NCBI RefSeq assembly: GCF_009730915.1
Contig: NC_052489.1
Location: forward strand, 1,488,001 to 1,552,000
Length of the DNA: 64,000 nucleotides
Reading direction: 5' to 3'
From: Dioscorea cayenensis subsp. rotundata
Taxonomy: Eukaryota; Streptophyta; Magnoliopsida; Dioscoreales; Dioscoreaceae
The notes beneath the pieces are model-generated. The model saw only the letters and a list, made by a program, of their open reading frames with translations. It did not search any database and was not told the origin of the DNA. The position numbers and the translations under genes are program-made. The first letter of the stretch is position 1. Each line of letters begins with the position of its first letter. Below, one piece after another: positions 47,827 through 58,758 of the stretch.

Positions 47827-48363
47827 TCAGCAAAAGCAAGAAGACTCCATGAACTCAACAAACTCATGGAAATCAATCCTGCCATCCACGTTGTGATCAT
47901 GCATGTCAATCATCCTTTGGCATGCATCCACGTCCACTCTTTCTCTCAACCCCAACATGCACAAAACTCTCTGCAACTCCACTGCATCTATGAATCCATC
48001 ATTATTCTCATCAAACACACCAAAAGCATCCTTCATCTCTATCAAACTTGGTTCCTTCTCTTCAAACATGCTGGCAAGTTCATCAAAATCCATGTATTCT
48101 CTAAGCTGTGGTTCATTACTAGTACTCACACAAGACATCTTCATCTTCTCCAAAATCATCTCCACATCTTCTCTGCTGATAACTTTCTGCTGGTTCACAG
48201 GACTCTTCATCTTTTCTTCAGTGAGAGTTGTTGATTTGAACAAGAGTTCAACATGTAATCTCAGAGTTGATGAAAGTCCCTTGGGCATGTACTTCTTTAG
48301 CATGTATATGATGTTGAGGATTATGTAGAGGTAGATGGTGTTTGGTACTGATGACATCTCCAT
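47827..48363 (-). CDS. Calmodulin-like calcium sensor (CML45/46/47-like) with N-terminal hydrophobic segment
   Basis: Intronless 178-codon frame. The C-terminal half has two complete EF-hands: loop DENNDGFIDAVE at residues 118-129 and loop DHNVDGRIDFHE at 156-167, each with the 1-3-5-12 acidic ligands and central Gly. The N-terminal half has no canonical loop. Residues 8-22 (NTIYLYIILNIIYML) form a hydrophobic stretch followed by KK, a possible membrane anchor. That layout is typical of the plant CML45-47 group. CMLs change conformation on Ca2+ binding and relay signals to target proteins; the targets are unknown. The start at 48363 is the first in-frame ATG and includes the anchor. Confidence 0.88.
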   Translation of the reverse strand: MEMSSVPNTIYLYIILNIIYMLKKYMPKGLSSTLRLHVELLFKSTTLTEEKMKSPVNQQKVISREDVEMILEKMKMSCVSTSNEPQLREYMDFDELASMFEEKEPSLIEMKDAFGVFDENNDGFIDAVELQRVLCMLGLRERVDVDACQRMIDMHDHNVDGRIDFHEFVEFMESSCFC

Positions 48364-48510
48364 TGTTGAATTAATAGAAAGGGAAGAGATGTTTTGGTTG
48401 TTGATGTTGGTTTGATGAGGGAATGAATTAGGTGTTCATATATATGTGTGTCTGTGTGTGTGAATATCTTGATCAGATGTATAAGGATATATATAAAGGG
48501 AGATGAAAAT
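48364..48510 (-). promoter_or_regulatory. CML promoter with TATA box
   Basis: On the minus strand TTTATATATATCC lies at about 48486-48498, some 125 bp before the ATG, as expected for a core promoter with a short leader. A TG/CA microsatellite sits between TATA and ATG, within the leader. Confidence 0.5.
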
Positions 48511-50222
48511 GGAAGTCAAGAGAGAGGAAGGTACATGGATGGTGGAAAGAAGAAGATTCAAAGAAGGAGCATTGGTCTCCATTGTTTGTGGAATTTTTGG
48601 TTTTGATTTGACTTGAAGGAATTTTCCTTGAAGGAGATGAGAACGAAGGTGACAAATAGGTTTGCCCATCTATTCTTTGGTTATTTTACATATATACTCC
48701 CCATAACGATTTACAATTACACATACAAATATTATGGCTCACTTTTTTATAAACAAGAATCTTGTGCACCTTATTAAATTTAATTTCAGATGATCACCGA
48801 AGGTAAGACACTTGGCTACTATACAAAAGGTTAAAAATTTAACTCTTTTTTAGTATATGATTAATGTCTAATGATAAAAATGTGTGGGGTGATTTATCCA
48901 TATTTAAAAATAATAATAATAATAATAATAATTTCGACAATCTTAGTATAAATATAGTAACTATTTTTTAATTTAAATATAAATAAAATTTATTTTATTT
49001 ATATTTATAACTTAAAATAATAATTATATATATATTTATAATTAAAATGTTTATAAAATAGGAATATTTGACCTTGCTTTAAAAATTAAAAGTGTAACAT
49101 TCAAAAATTTTGACTTTTGAGTATAAGACTTGATGAAAACTATGATGGTAACAGATTGTTAATTATTGAGAATTCATAGTCCAAATTTATCTTTTTTTTC
49201 CCAATAGAGTGGAGGAGTATAAACTTCTTTTTTTGTATCTTGACCGCATTTTTTTAAAATATAAAAATTTTTAAAAGTGATTAACTTTAATATGAGAAAA
49301 TTAATTAAATTTAATGATAAAAAATTGAAGACCAGAATCGATGGGAAGGGTCAACAGGAAGACGCTTTCGTTTGTGGGTCCAAAATATGTGTTTAATTCA
49401 TTGAACACATGGTGAAAGATTCATGGGTGGTTACTAGATACTACTTGGAAAAGAAAAAGCAGCCTCCGTTTTAGGCTAATCCATGGCCTAGGCCTAGTCT
49501 TGGTCTTTAGTCAACAATAATATTTATATTCCCAATATTTAACATACTTTGCACTCAAATAATATGTATATCTGTTCATACAATGTTACCAAAGTGAGTT
49601 ACTAACTTATTATAAACTATATATATATATATATATATATGTTGTTCTACTAATAGATTTAATAAAATACTTTTTATTATCATAAGGTTAGGTATTGGTT
49701 GGTGAGTTATTCGCTCACCAAAGATCTACTAATTTAATTCGCCATGAAAATAGATTAATTGTTTAAATAAATATATTAATTTAATAAAATTACTAATACT
49801 AATAAACACCTTTCATTAATATATTATTATTATTATTCGATGAAGGGCGGTGCAATTGTCACGAAGCCTGATTTAGGGTGGGCTTGCGTGAAAACTCAAA
49901 CGCATTAATTTAATTAATTATAACTATTCAAATCTATTTCTATTAGCACCCATAGTTTAAAATAAAATCAAACACAAAAACAACTTACAAACAGCTTCGG
50001 TGTCTGTATAATGTTTCAATACTGTTTATGCCATGTATTGTTCACATAATTAATCTTTCTCCATCTGTCTCTCTCATCCTCATTTTCTCGCTATATTTAT
50101 TTTATTTTTTTAATTGTTTTACTGGATTGACAATGCCTTATTGCATACTATTTCCATATTGAATAAATCTATTCCCTCTTAATTTGGCTTGCTATTTATT
50201 ATTAATTTTGTCAGTCTTTGTT

Positions 50223-50264
<42 letters not shown>

Positions 50265-51109
50265 TGCTTGATTTCTATTATTAATTTTGTTGGTTTTTAA
50301 ATGTTCATTATGTTTAGAAAAATAAATGGAGGTGTTCCAAATATTAGCCATGTAAACTGAACCATGGTCAGTTTGAGTAACTGATCTGAATAAGAATAGT
50401 AACTTTTTAAACTCAATTGAAACCTTGAATCAGGGTTAGAAAGCTCTATTAAGATTATTAAGATTTTTTGCAAGTTAAAAACCAAAAGGAAATGAACCGG
50501 AACCAAAACCCAGGTTCCTGTTTCATTTTATTTTTTAAATAAAAAAATATAATATATAATATAATATTTTTTTAAAATATTTTAATTAAACACAACCGGA
50601 TAACCATCTTGAAACCGGAACGAAAAATACTATATAAATTAGACTAAATATATATTTTTAATTTTGAACGAAGCTCTTTTGGTTATAAAAGCTTTTAAAC
50701 AAAAGTGAAGCATTCAGGTCTTCAAAACATAAGAATGACATATTCTAGACTTTATAGTTATAGAGTTACTTACATATGGTATTCTATAGTATTTTTTATT
50801 GATGATATAGAATGATGAGTTTATATCTCACATGATTTATTGTTATTTTATTTTTAATTTCTTAGTTTTTAGTTAAAAAAATCTATGTTCCATTTTCTTT
50901 TTATATGTTCCCTGATTTGTGTGTTTTGTCTTTTTCTTTCCAATAAATTTGTGATTTATTTATAATATTTAAATAAAAAAAAAATAATCAAACAACTAGT
51001 TTTTTCTGAGCATTTGAAAATCATGTTAGTTTGTATGTACATAAATAACATGTAATTTTTTTCTATTTTAAATTGAGTCACTTGTTTTTTTTAATATATA
51101 GAAATATAT
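48511..51109. other. AT-rich spacer
   Basis: This contains an AAT triplet run at about 48907-48931 and TA tracts at about 49619-49640 and 50227-50258. No gene is visible. Confidence 0.5.
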
Positions 51110-51260
51110 TTGCCAATGACCGCTAGGTCAATTAACACCAGATTTTTTGTGTAAAGCTTTTGTTTCGGGGAGATTCGGATTCAAATCCCGCTTCGTGTAA
51201 GGTGAATGCACAGTTCGATTAGCGCCGCTCCCATGTATACATTCATGACTATTTTTATAT
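51110..51260 (+). mobile_element. Possible SINE-like repeat, copy 2
   Basis: A GC-richer island containing ATTCAAATCCCG (near-match to a tRNA box B) followed by GTGTAAGGTGAATGCA. The order and spacing match the 27.2-kb island: box B-like, GTAAGGTGA, GCA, TTCG. The two copies are clearly diverged. Family assignment needs a repeat library search. Confidence 0.4.
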
Positions 51261-51282
51261 ATGGGACGCTTGTTGCCTATTT

Positions 51283-51945
51283 GTCATATATATATATATA
51301 TATATATCAAATTGTTTTTTTATATACCTAAGGCTAATATGGGAGAGGGAGGCAAAAAAAAATCCATGTGATCTTGCAGTTTCTTGAGGACTCAGCTGAT
51401 CCGCTATTAATATTTTCAGGTTTTATCTCTCTACAATAGTTTATATTTTTTATTTTTCAATATAATTGTTTTTTGTGATTTGTCCTATCTACTTATAATA
51501 AAATTGTTGATTTTGTAGTCCTCCCTAATATTGTATATTTGTAAGTTTTTATAAAATTTTTAATTAATTTAAATGATTTATTTATTTTATTAAATAAAGA
51601 ATGGCTGATATGACATCCATTAGAAGATGTAATAGATTATTTTCTTATATATATATATATATATATAAGGTTAATATAAAAGAAAAAAAACAAGTAATTC
51701 ACATGACCTTACACCTTATCGGGAGACTCCGATGATCCACTATCAGTATTTTAATTTCTCAACTGCATCAAGCATCTTATATTTTTATTTTTCCATATAA
51801 CTATTTTCAGTAGTTTGACCTATCCATTTTTATAGAATTGTTTTTTTTTTTTGAGGTAAATTTTTATAGAATTGTTAATATATATTTTTTAATTAGTTTA
51901 TATTATTTATTTATTTTATTAAAAAAGAGGTTAATGTATAGGATG
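51283..51945. repeat. Two diverged tandem copies of a roughly 350-bp unit
   Basis: Each copy opens with a TA tract (51286-51307 and 51645-51666). Blocks then recur in the same order: AAGG-TAATAT, CATGTGATCTT or CATGACCTTA, CTGATCCGCTATTAATATTTT or GATGATCCACTATCAGTATTTT, a TATATTTTT-ATTTTTC block, TTTGTCCTATC or TTTGACCTATC, and TTATTTATTTTATTAAA. The spacing is about 355 bp. It is an old tandem duplication. Confidence 0.65.
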
Positions 51946-52009
51946 TAGCCCATTTCCTTTTTCTAATAGTAAAAACTTAGAATTTTTGCCAAATTTTCAC
52001 CAGAATTCA

Positions 52010-52260
52010 CCCACGATCAGAAAGTGGGAGGCCCCCGAGATCGAATCTCTCAACTTACAATTCATATTTTCAGTGCTCCAGTGAGCCTCGTGCGAGGATT
52101 ACTCTCGCTCTCCCTCCAGGGCCTGTATGCGTGATTATTCTCGTGAGGCTCATTCAAGCTCACCGTGAACTCCAAGCACCTTTATACCCGCTTTGTTTTT
52201 GCTTTTGTCGACTCACTTTGTCAAAAAATAAAAATAAAAAATAAAAACTTAATGAATAAG
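52010..52260 (+). mobile_element. Possible SINE with box B and A-rich tail
   Basis: GATCGAATC at about 52051-52059 fits the Pol III box B consensus GWTCRANNC. It is followed by about 150 bp of GC-richer DNA and an A-rich tail (AAAAAATAAAAATAAAAAAT) at about 52224-52250. No clear box A or target duplication was identified, so the assignment is tentative. It differs from the 27.2/51.1 kb pair. Confidence 0.35.
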
Positions 52261-52639
52261 ACATTGGTTTCATATATATAATAAACTATTTATTTGCATA
52301 TTTAATTATAACTTTAGCTTGTGTCAACTTGCTCATATTATATACAATTATGTTTTGGTCTAATTCATGATGAAATATTATAATATATAATAATAATAAT
52401 AATAATTATTATTATTATAAAACCAATGTTTGGTGAGGAAAGGGATTGGCGTCATCGTTCAGAAGGTTCACATTCCATTCATCGATGAATAAATATTTAT
52501 TATTAATTTATAAAAATATTGATTAAGACGAATACTACTACGAAACTTTAATAATAAAATTAATTTTTAAAATATTTCAACTTATTTGAATTAAAAAACA
52601 AATGACTTAAACGCAATATTCAACAATTCAAGGGGCTTA
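52261..52639. other. AT-rich spacer
   Basis: Mostly A/T-rich with an AAT/ATT triplet run around 52387-52420. No gene is seen. Confidence 0.5.
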
Positions 52640-52960
52640 TTTGCAAAAGAGACCCCACACTATAAACCAGTTGTTTCGGTGAAGCCGCGAGACATCGTAT
52701 TATTGTTATCTCCGCTCAGCGGTAAGCTTACCGCCGCCTCGTCCCTCGTGAAATCTCGCGAATTCTGCGCTTTGGGGGCAAAGCTCTCGCCTTTGGAGAA
52801 GAATGCCAGAAACCCTAGCTGGCGGATCCCGCCGCGTCAGTCGCTGTTGCCGGATCTCACAGCCCTGCTCTTTGTCAGAGTCTTGCTGACCTCCCCGGGG
52901 ATCTCCTCGCAGCGCAGCTTGTCTAAGGTTTGGATTTTGATTCTTGTCTTTAATTGGTAA
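52640..52960 (+). other. Unassigned GC-rich exon-like block
   Basis: A sharp GC island in AT-rich DNA with a CTATAAA motif near 52661, an AAACCCTAG motif (52810) typical of plant leaders, and a donor-like AAG|GTTTGG near 52927. One plus-strand frame stays open from about 52679 to 52960 but starts without a convincing ATG, and I recognise no family. It may be the first (possibly untranslated) exon of an unidentified transcript, or a gene fragment. A perfect 16-bp palindrome lies at 52719-52734. Confidence 0.4.
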
Positions 52961-53411
52961 CAGTCCAAGATGGTAAACTAAGCAGAATCCTTCTAAACTT
53001 GCTGAAATTTGAAGATGTTTTGTTCTATGTTCTGGGAATAGCATGGATCTGTTGATTAATTTTGTTCTCAATCTCTATTCTTGCCCTAGCTGTAAACCCT
53101 AATTGTAATTGCCCTTGTTTTTTCTTTGTTCTGGGAATAGTTTCTAAAAGTCTAAAAACTAAGTTTTTCTACCATGTTAAAAAAATATAATTAAAAAAAT
53201 TTAAAATACTAAGTTACACTTAAGCAAGATGCAAGCATTAAAAAAAATAAATAATAAATATTATTAAGTATGTAGATTCTATATTATTTTTTTTTCACCA
53301 ATTTAGTATTATGTACTCTTGATAATAAAATTTGCTAATAAATTAAATATTTTTTTTGAAATATAAAGACAAACTATTTCTTAATAAAAATATATGTAAA
53401 TTACTTATAAG

Positions 53412-53445
<34 letters not shown>

Positions 53446-53511
53446 TTTCCAGGATATTGTAAAGCCAAGTTTATTTTACATATTCAAACCCACAGCGCAA
53501 GCGGGGCCTCT
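52961..53511. other. AT-rich spacer with TA tract
   Basis: No coding signal. A TA tract lies at about 53415-53443, just before the first copy of the duplicated RRP36 leader. Confidence 0.5.
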
Positions 53512-53640
53512 ACCCTAGTTATTATTATTATTATTATTATTTCATCAAAAAAATTTTATTATACTCATAATCAGAATATAAACCCCTAATAGCAATCCTT
53601 CATAACTCAAATACTTAATTATGGCGAAGGGAATAGGCCT
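53512..53640 (+). repeat. Upstream partial duplicate of the RRP36 leader and start codon
   Basis: The segment carries an ATT-triplet run, TTTCATCAAAAAAATTTTAT, CTCATAATCAGAATA, CCCTAATAGCAATCCTT and AATTATGGCGAAGG. The same order recurs at 54186-54300, ending AATCATGGCGAAGG at the real RRP36 start. Here the copied ATG opens only an eight-codon frame (MAKGIGLI). Confidence 0.75.
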
Positions 53641-53689
53641 AATAACGTGAATGCAAATTATCATCCACATCATTCTTTTTCCTATGAAC

Positions 53690-53945
53690 AAACTGTATGA
53701 ATCCTTAAATTCTAAAAATTATAAAACATTATAAAATTTTATTTAAAATTTTAAAATCTTAAATTTAAATATTTAAAATTTTAAAATCTTAAATTTAAAT
53801 ACTATAAAACCATGTACTCAAAATTCTAAAAACATAAACTCTAAATCTTAAATCTTAAATTCTAAATCCTAAACAATAAACTGTGGAATTCTAAACTCTA
53901 AGCCCTAGACAGTAAAAAGTAAACCGTAGATTATTGTTTAGAATT
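53690..53945. repeat. Degenerate telomere-repeat-like tract
   Basis: About 250 bases built from loose variants of TAAACTCTAAATC / CTAAATCCTAAAC / CTAAGCCCTAG, which resemble the plant telomere complement CCCTAAA. The tract includes a near-exact repeat of TTTAAAATTTTAAAATCTTA. No perfect telomere array is present. Confidence 0.5.
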
Positions 53946-54289
53946 TAAGGAGGGGTTTTCGTTTTAACGTTTACAATTGAAATTAAGTTTTTTTTTAAAA
54001 GGCATAATGACATGGATGTTGATATGATGCCAACTTAGCATCTACATCATTAGATTTATGTATTAATAATAATAATAATAATAACAACAACAACATCAAC
54101 GTGGATGCTAATATAGAATAATAACGTGAATGCTGATATGGTGTCAACTTGGCATTTACATCATCAGACCTATCTATTAGGACTGAATATTATTATTATT
54201 TCAGCAAATTTTTTTATTATCCTCATAATTAGGATAAAAAACCCTAATAGCTTAATCCTTTAGAACTCAAAAGTTCAAAACACATAATC

Positions 54290-57200
54290 ATGGCGAAGGA
54301 AAAGAAGCTGCAATCCTCCAATGTCCAAAGAGAGAGCACAACTGCCATGGAGGATGATGACCTTATGGCCTCACCCAATGAGGTTTGAGATTGCTTTTTA
54401 ATCACCTTGTGAGCCTTAGTTCCCCTTTCTCTTACTCTCTTTCTCGTATTGCAGGAAGAGGAGATCGAACGGGTTCTTGCTGATATCCCTCTTGGCGAGC
54501 TTCAGAAGTCGCGGGCTGATGGATCCCATGCTTCTCGATCGAAGGCTCCCATCGTAAGGCAACAGAAGCCTGGGCGTGCTCATAAGAACATGTTTGTTTA
54601 CTTATTTTCTCAGTTGATTTGAGATTGATTTGTTGCTTGGTTTTCTTTTTTTTTTTTATTTATCTGTGGTAAATTTGAAGGCCAATGGAGATGAGCAGCA
54701 AAGTGCCTGCTGGAAAGTTTAGGGAGGTCATCCAAGTGCCCAAAAAAGTGGGTTTTTCTGACTTTTTTTTTAATTTTTATTTTATTTCTTGGTAATTGTT
54801 TCCATTTTTATTACAAAGAAATGACGAAAAAGGGTTACTAGAACGAATTGCAATAGAAATTTTATTTTTCATTTTGGTTAGTTTTTTATATTTCTTTTGT
54901 GAACCTTTGTCACCTAACAAGCATTTGGCTTGCTTTTCATGACAGGTTACACGAGATCCTCGGTTTGAATCTTTATGTGGAACTCTTGACACAAATGGGT
55001 ATGTCTAGCTTTCTTATCATTGTAATATATTTTTTCGCTGTCAAAGTAAATGTACATATAAATGTAAATGTGTCACACTGTTGTTTATGAAATTTGATAT
55101 TAGTTTTATGCTATGTACACAATGTGCGATGTATGTAATCTATAGATGTTGTTTTTCTTGGTCTATTATTTGTTTATGTCTTGCTTAATTATATTTTTAT
55201 ATTCGTATCAAGTGGTGGTTCTTCCTCATTTGAATGTGTTTTTCACCATAAATTGTTATTGTTGTTAACTGGGAAAAATGAATTGTCGAATAGAATTTTA
55301 GCGAATTGAATAGAGAGCTGTAAGATGAAAAGTACTAGGTTTGTGCAAGCTTGAGTTTTGATATAATTATGAACAATAAAATATTCAAGTAGGCTATGAC
55401 CTAATGGTGGAAAGGTGGAATGCGTTAAAATGACATATTTATATTTGTTTGTTTTAAAAACTTGAAATATATTAAATTTGGGGGCTTTTAAAACTGACAT
55501 TTGGATATAGGAGCTAGTTACGTGTATTTGTAGTTGGTCCCCAAAAATAAAAATGAAGCTTTAAAAATGCCTTTGTGATGGTCTTTCTTTGTTTTTAGAT
55601 AATGTGGTATTGGGCTCGGATGAAAGTTGTGAGGCATTAAGTCACTCGTGAGTTTTTTAATTATCTTTATTTATTTATTTATTTTTGCTAAGGACACTTA
55701 TTTGAAGGCGTTATATATGGCATTTTTTGGGCTAAAGCTCTATATTTCAAGAATTTTTATCATGTTTCCCTCTTAAATTTGAAAAATAAGAGCATCTGTT
55801 GTTTTCATTGCGAAACATTAGAGTAATCGCTGTTGGGTTATAGGCTTAAGTCATTTTATCTTTTACTTAAGCAAATGTTTTATTATTTGTCACATTCCAG
55901 GAAAGCAATTTTTTTTTTCATTTGGCAAAAAACAATGGGTCAGTATTTCCATAGCGTTAAAAGTATTCAATAGGAAAATCATTGCTTTGATTTTTCCTAT
56001 CATGTTGGGGATATATAAATTGGGTATGAATTTTTTCTTCCTTCAATCTAGTAAAGCCTTTTTCTTTATGGTGTTTGAGTTGTGTGATTTGAGTGTCTTG
56101 GGATTTTTAACATATTTTTAAATTGCCATTGATGCTGATGCTATTTTTCATTTAGCAAGAAGCTTTTATGCACCTTTGAAAAGTTTATTGACTGTACTCT
56201 CTTTGTATTCTCCTGGAAATGCAGGTTTCACAAAAGATATGATTTCTTGTTTCAGGTTGAGCTTCCTGCAGAGAAGGAGGTTATTCCTATCCAATTTTGA
56301 TGGTTATCTTTATATACCTGTAGCATTTAAATTCTTCCAATGTTTTGCTATGTTGAATAACTATTGTTAGTGTTACACTTGACAGAAACTTCATAAGTTA
56401 ATTATGAAGGAGAGAGACCCAACTGTTATCAAGGAACTAAAGGAACACCTTTGTTGGATAGTAAGTTGTTGCAAGCTGAAAGAAACATACCATTTTAATA
56501 TTGTTTTTGTTTGTATGCTTCTTAATATGGTTTCTGTGGGAAAAATTGTTTGAACTTTGTTATAAGATATTAACTTGTAAGGCTAGTTAACTTAGCGAGC
56601 AATGGTAGTTTGTTCAGATCTCATGAACCCAATTGTTGCTTATTTCCTATACTAAAAACATTGAAAGAGAAAAGACTGTATATTTGTTTGTTTGTCTTTT
56701 CAATATCATCATGTTAAAAATATTTATTGGCATTGAATATTGAAAAAGCACACCATTCATCTTTAGTCAGTGCAAGTTAAATTATAAGAGTGAATAATTA
56801 CTTATCATGGAATTAGGAGTCCACTTGTAATCCTTTTCACTTTTGCATAATTTGCGTAGCATATGATACAGTTTTGAATCCTTGCTATGGCTGTCAATGT
56901 TGTTCTTATCCGATATGATACTCTAGTGTGAGATTTTTCATCTTCAAGAATCTGATCTTTATTAAGAAATTGGGATTCTCATTTGATTGAAAATCCACAT
57001 TCTTTTTACTCCTGTAGTTGGTCCCAAAAACCTGAGAATGGTCTCTCTTGCTGTTTTAGAAGGTATATAAGTGTAAAATCAGAAATTGTTTTCGAGATTG
57101 ATGTTAACAAATATAAGAGTAAAACCTGCAAACAGTTTAAGAGTTGATGTTAACAAATAGTTCACTCAATACCTCAGAGCCATATGTGTTGTCAGTTTAC

Positions 57201-57827
57201 TACGAGTATTATTTTAGTTGTTATCATGTTTTTGATTACTTGATGTGCAATATTGTTGATTCATCAATTGGTCCATTCACATTGCTTCCTTGCCTTTGCA
57301 TATTCAGGGACAAAGCAGCTGCAATCTGCACAACAGAAGAAAGTTGGATCTCGTGTAGTTATCTGAGACACATATAAAGAAAGAAAAGGGAAGCTGCAAA
57401 AACAAGGGAAACGTACTCATATTACCTTGTAGTGTCTGCTTTGCTCATGCTCACTTATGTCCATCCGCCAGGCATGAAGCCTTCCTGTTTCTTCCCTGTT
57501 GCAAAGCATTTGTAGTTCCATCGAATGTGGTTTTTCATGTTCTTGCAGCGGAAATTCGTCATGGGAGCTAGTAAAGAAATATGAGGATTTGAAAGGGTTC
57601 GAACGAGGGCCTCATGAATCTCATGAATAGCTATGCAAAACTACAAAGTTTTCACTGTGTGCTTCATTTTTGGGATCTCATTAATTTCATATAGGCTGCT
57701 GGGAGAGCAAACGACTCCTTCAACATTGAGGAAGAGGAGGAAGAGAAATGCTTTGAAAGATATCCGCCACATGCCTTACCGGAGAACTAACAAGTTAATG
57801 CAGATGGTGTGGATCTCTGCATGGTGA
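54290..57827 (+). CDS. RRP36: rRNA biogenesis protein RRP36 (DUF947); 3' half disordered
   Basis: RRP36 acts in the small-subunit processome for early pre-18S rRNA cleavage in the nucleolus. Exons 1-6 are clean and in phase: 54290-54382, 54455-54591, 54681-54747, 54946-54998, 56225-56279 and 56386-56460 (160 codons). They encode DIPLGELQKSRADGSH, PMEMSSKVPAGKFREVIQVP, RDPRFESLCGTLDTNGFHKR and KLIMKERDPTVIKELKEHLC. From about 57308 onward the expected C-terminal blocks are recognisable in order but scattered over all frames: QQKKVGSRV, ETHIKK, REAAK, QGKR, ELVKKYEDLK, and RKRRKRNALKDIRHMPYRR ending near 57785. At least four or five one-base length changes are needed. Either the gene has lost its end or this stretch, near the gap, is poorly assembled. 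The first exons have good splice sites. Confidence 0.85.
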
Positions 57828-58758
57828 CTATTCTTTCTCAATTAGGTTGGAATTCTTAGCTTATTTTTACTTATATATTTATTTTCTTATGTATCTTAAC
57901 AGTGACATGTATGGAATCTGGAAGGGTTCTTTAAGTTTCTAAGATGGTTTATGAGCATAATGATATCTTAACAGTGACATGTAATAGGATTACAGAAGTT
58001 CTCTGAATTTTTAGGATGAATTATAGGCATAATCACATAACATATCCGGCGTATTGGATGTAGCTTCTTTATAAGATGATCCCACAATGATTGGAAAATT
58101 TCTTCAACTGTGAAACAGAACGACAATTAACTTTGTAGAAACAGAACGCCAAATTGTCGTGGCCATGGGAAAGTGGTTGATTGACTTGTGCCCTTTTTGT
58201 TTCAGTTTAGTGTCTGATGCATATTTTGTGGCAATTCACAGTGGTAAATGGCTTGTGAGAATTCCTTGTTTTTTTTTTTCTCAGGGTCTTAGTAAGAATG
58301 TAAACTTCAAGTAGTTACACAAATGATTTGTTGGATGCTACTCTTACTCTGCTGTAAAGCTAGCAGGATCCTGAGGCATGCCTTTTATCTTCTCTTACAT
58401 CATTTCTTCAGATGAATTTCTGACTTTTTTGATGGAATTTTTCACTTTTCGTTACTGTTGTCAATTTTGCTGTTGAGTTAGACTTTCATGCATTGGAAAC
58501 TTTTTTTTTTTTTTTTCTGTTGCTGATTTCATTAATGTATCATATGTTTTCCCCTCTTTTCTCTTGCCTTGTTTGTCATCCTTTCTTCTGGCCAGCATCT
58601 CAGGTATCAGATTGGTTTTATTTTCTTGACTGTCATGGGCCAAACAGTTATTTTGGTGCATCAAAACACATTGACTGATTGACTTTTACAGTTGGAACTT
58701 TTGCTCTAAAGTTGCTGCATGCTTGCTATGGTATTGCTTGACAGGTGCTCATCTTCAA
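57828..58758. other. RRP36 3' spacer up to the assembly gap
   Basis: Contains two diverged tandem copies of a 72-bp unit starting ATCTTAACAGTGACATGTA (57893-57964 and 57965-58036). T-rich DNA follows, with a 16-T run near 58501. No gene is recognised. Confidence 0.5.

Noticed and set aside
47866-48328. Plus-strand frames over the CML gene
   Set aside because: They are antisense to two complete EF-hands on the minus strand and have no family features.
52706-53071. Minus-strand 121-codon frame over the GC island
   Set aside because: It is Arg/Gln-rich through antisense of GC-rich DNA and extends into AT-rich non-coding sequence; no family is recognised.
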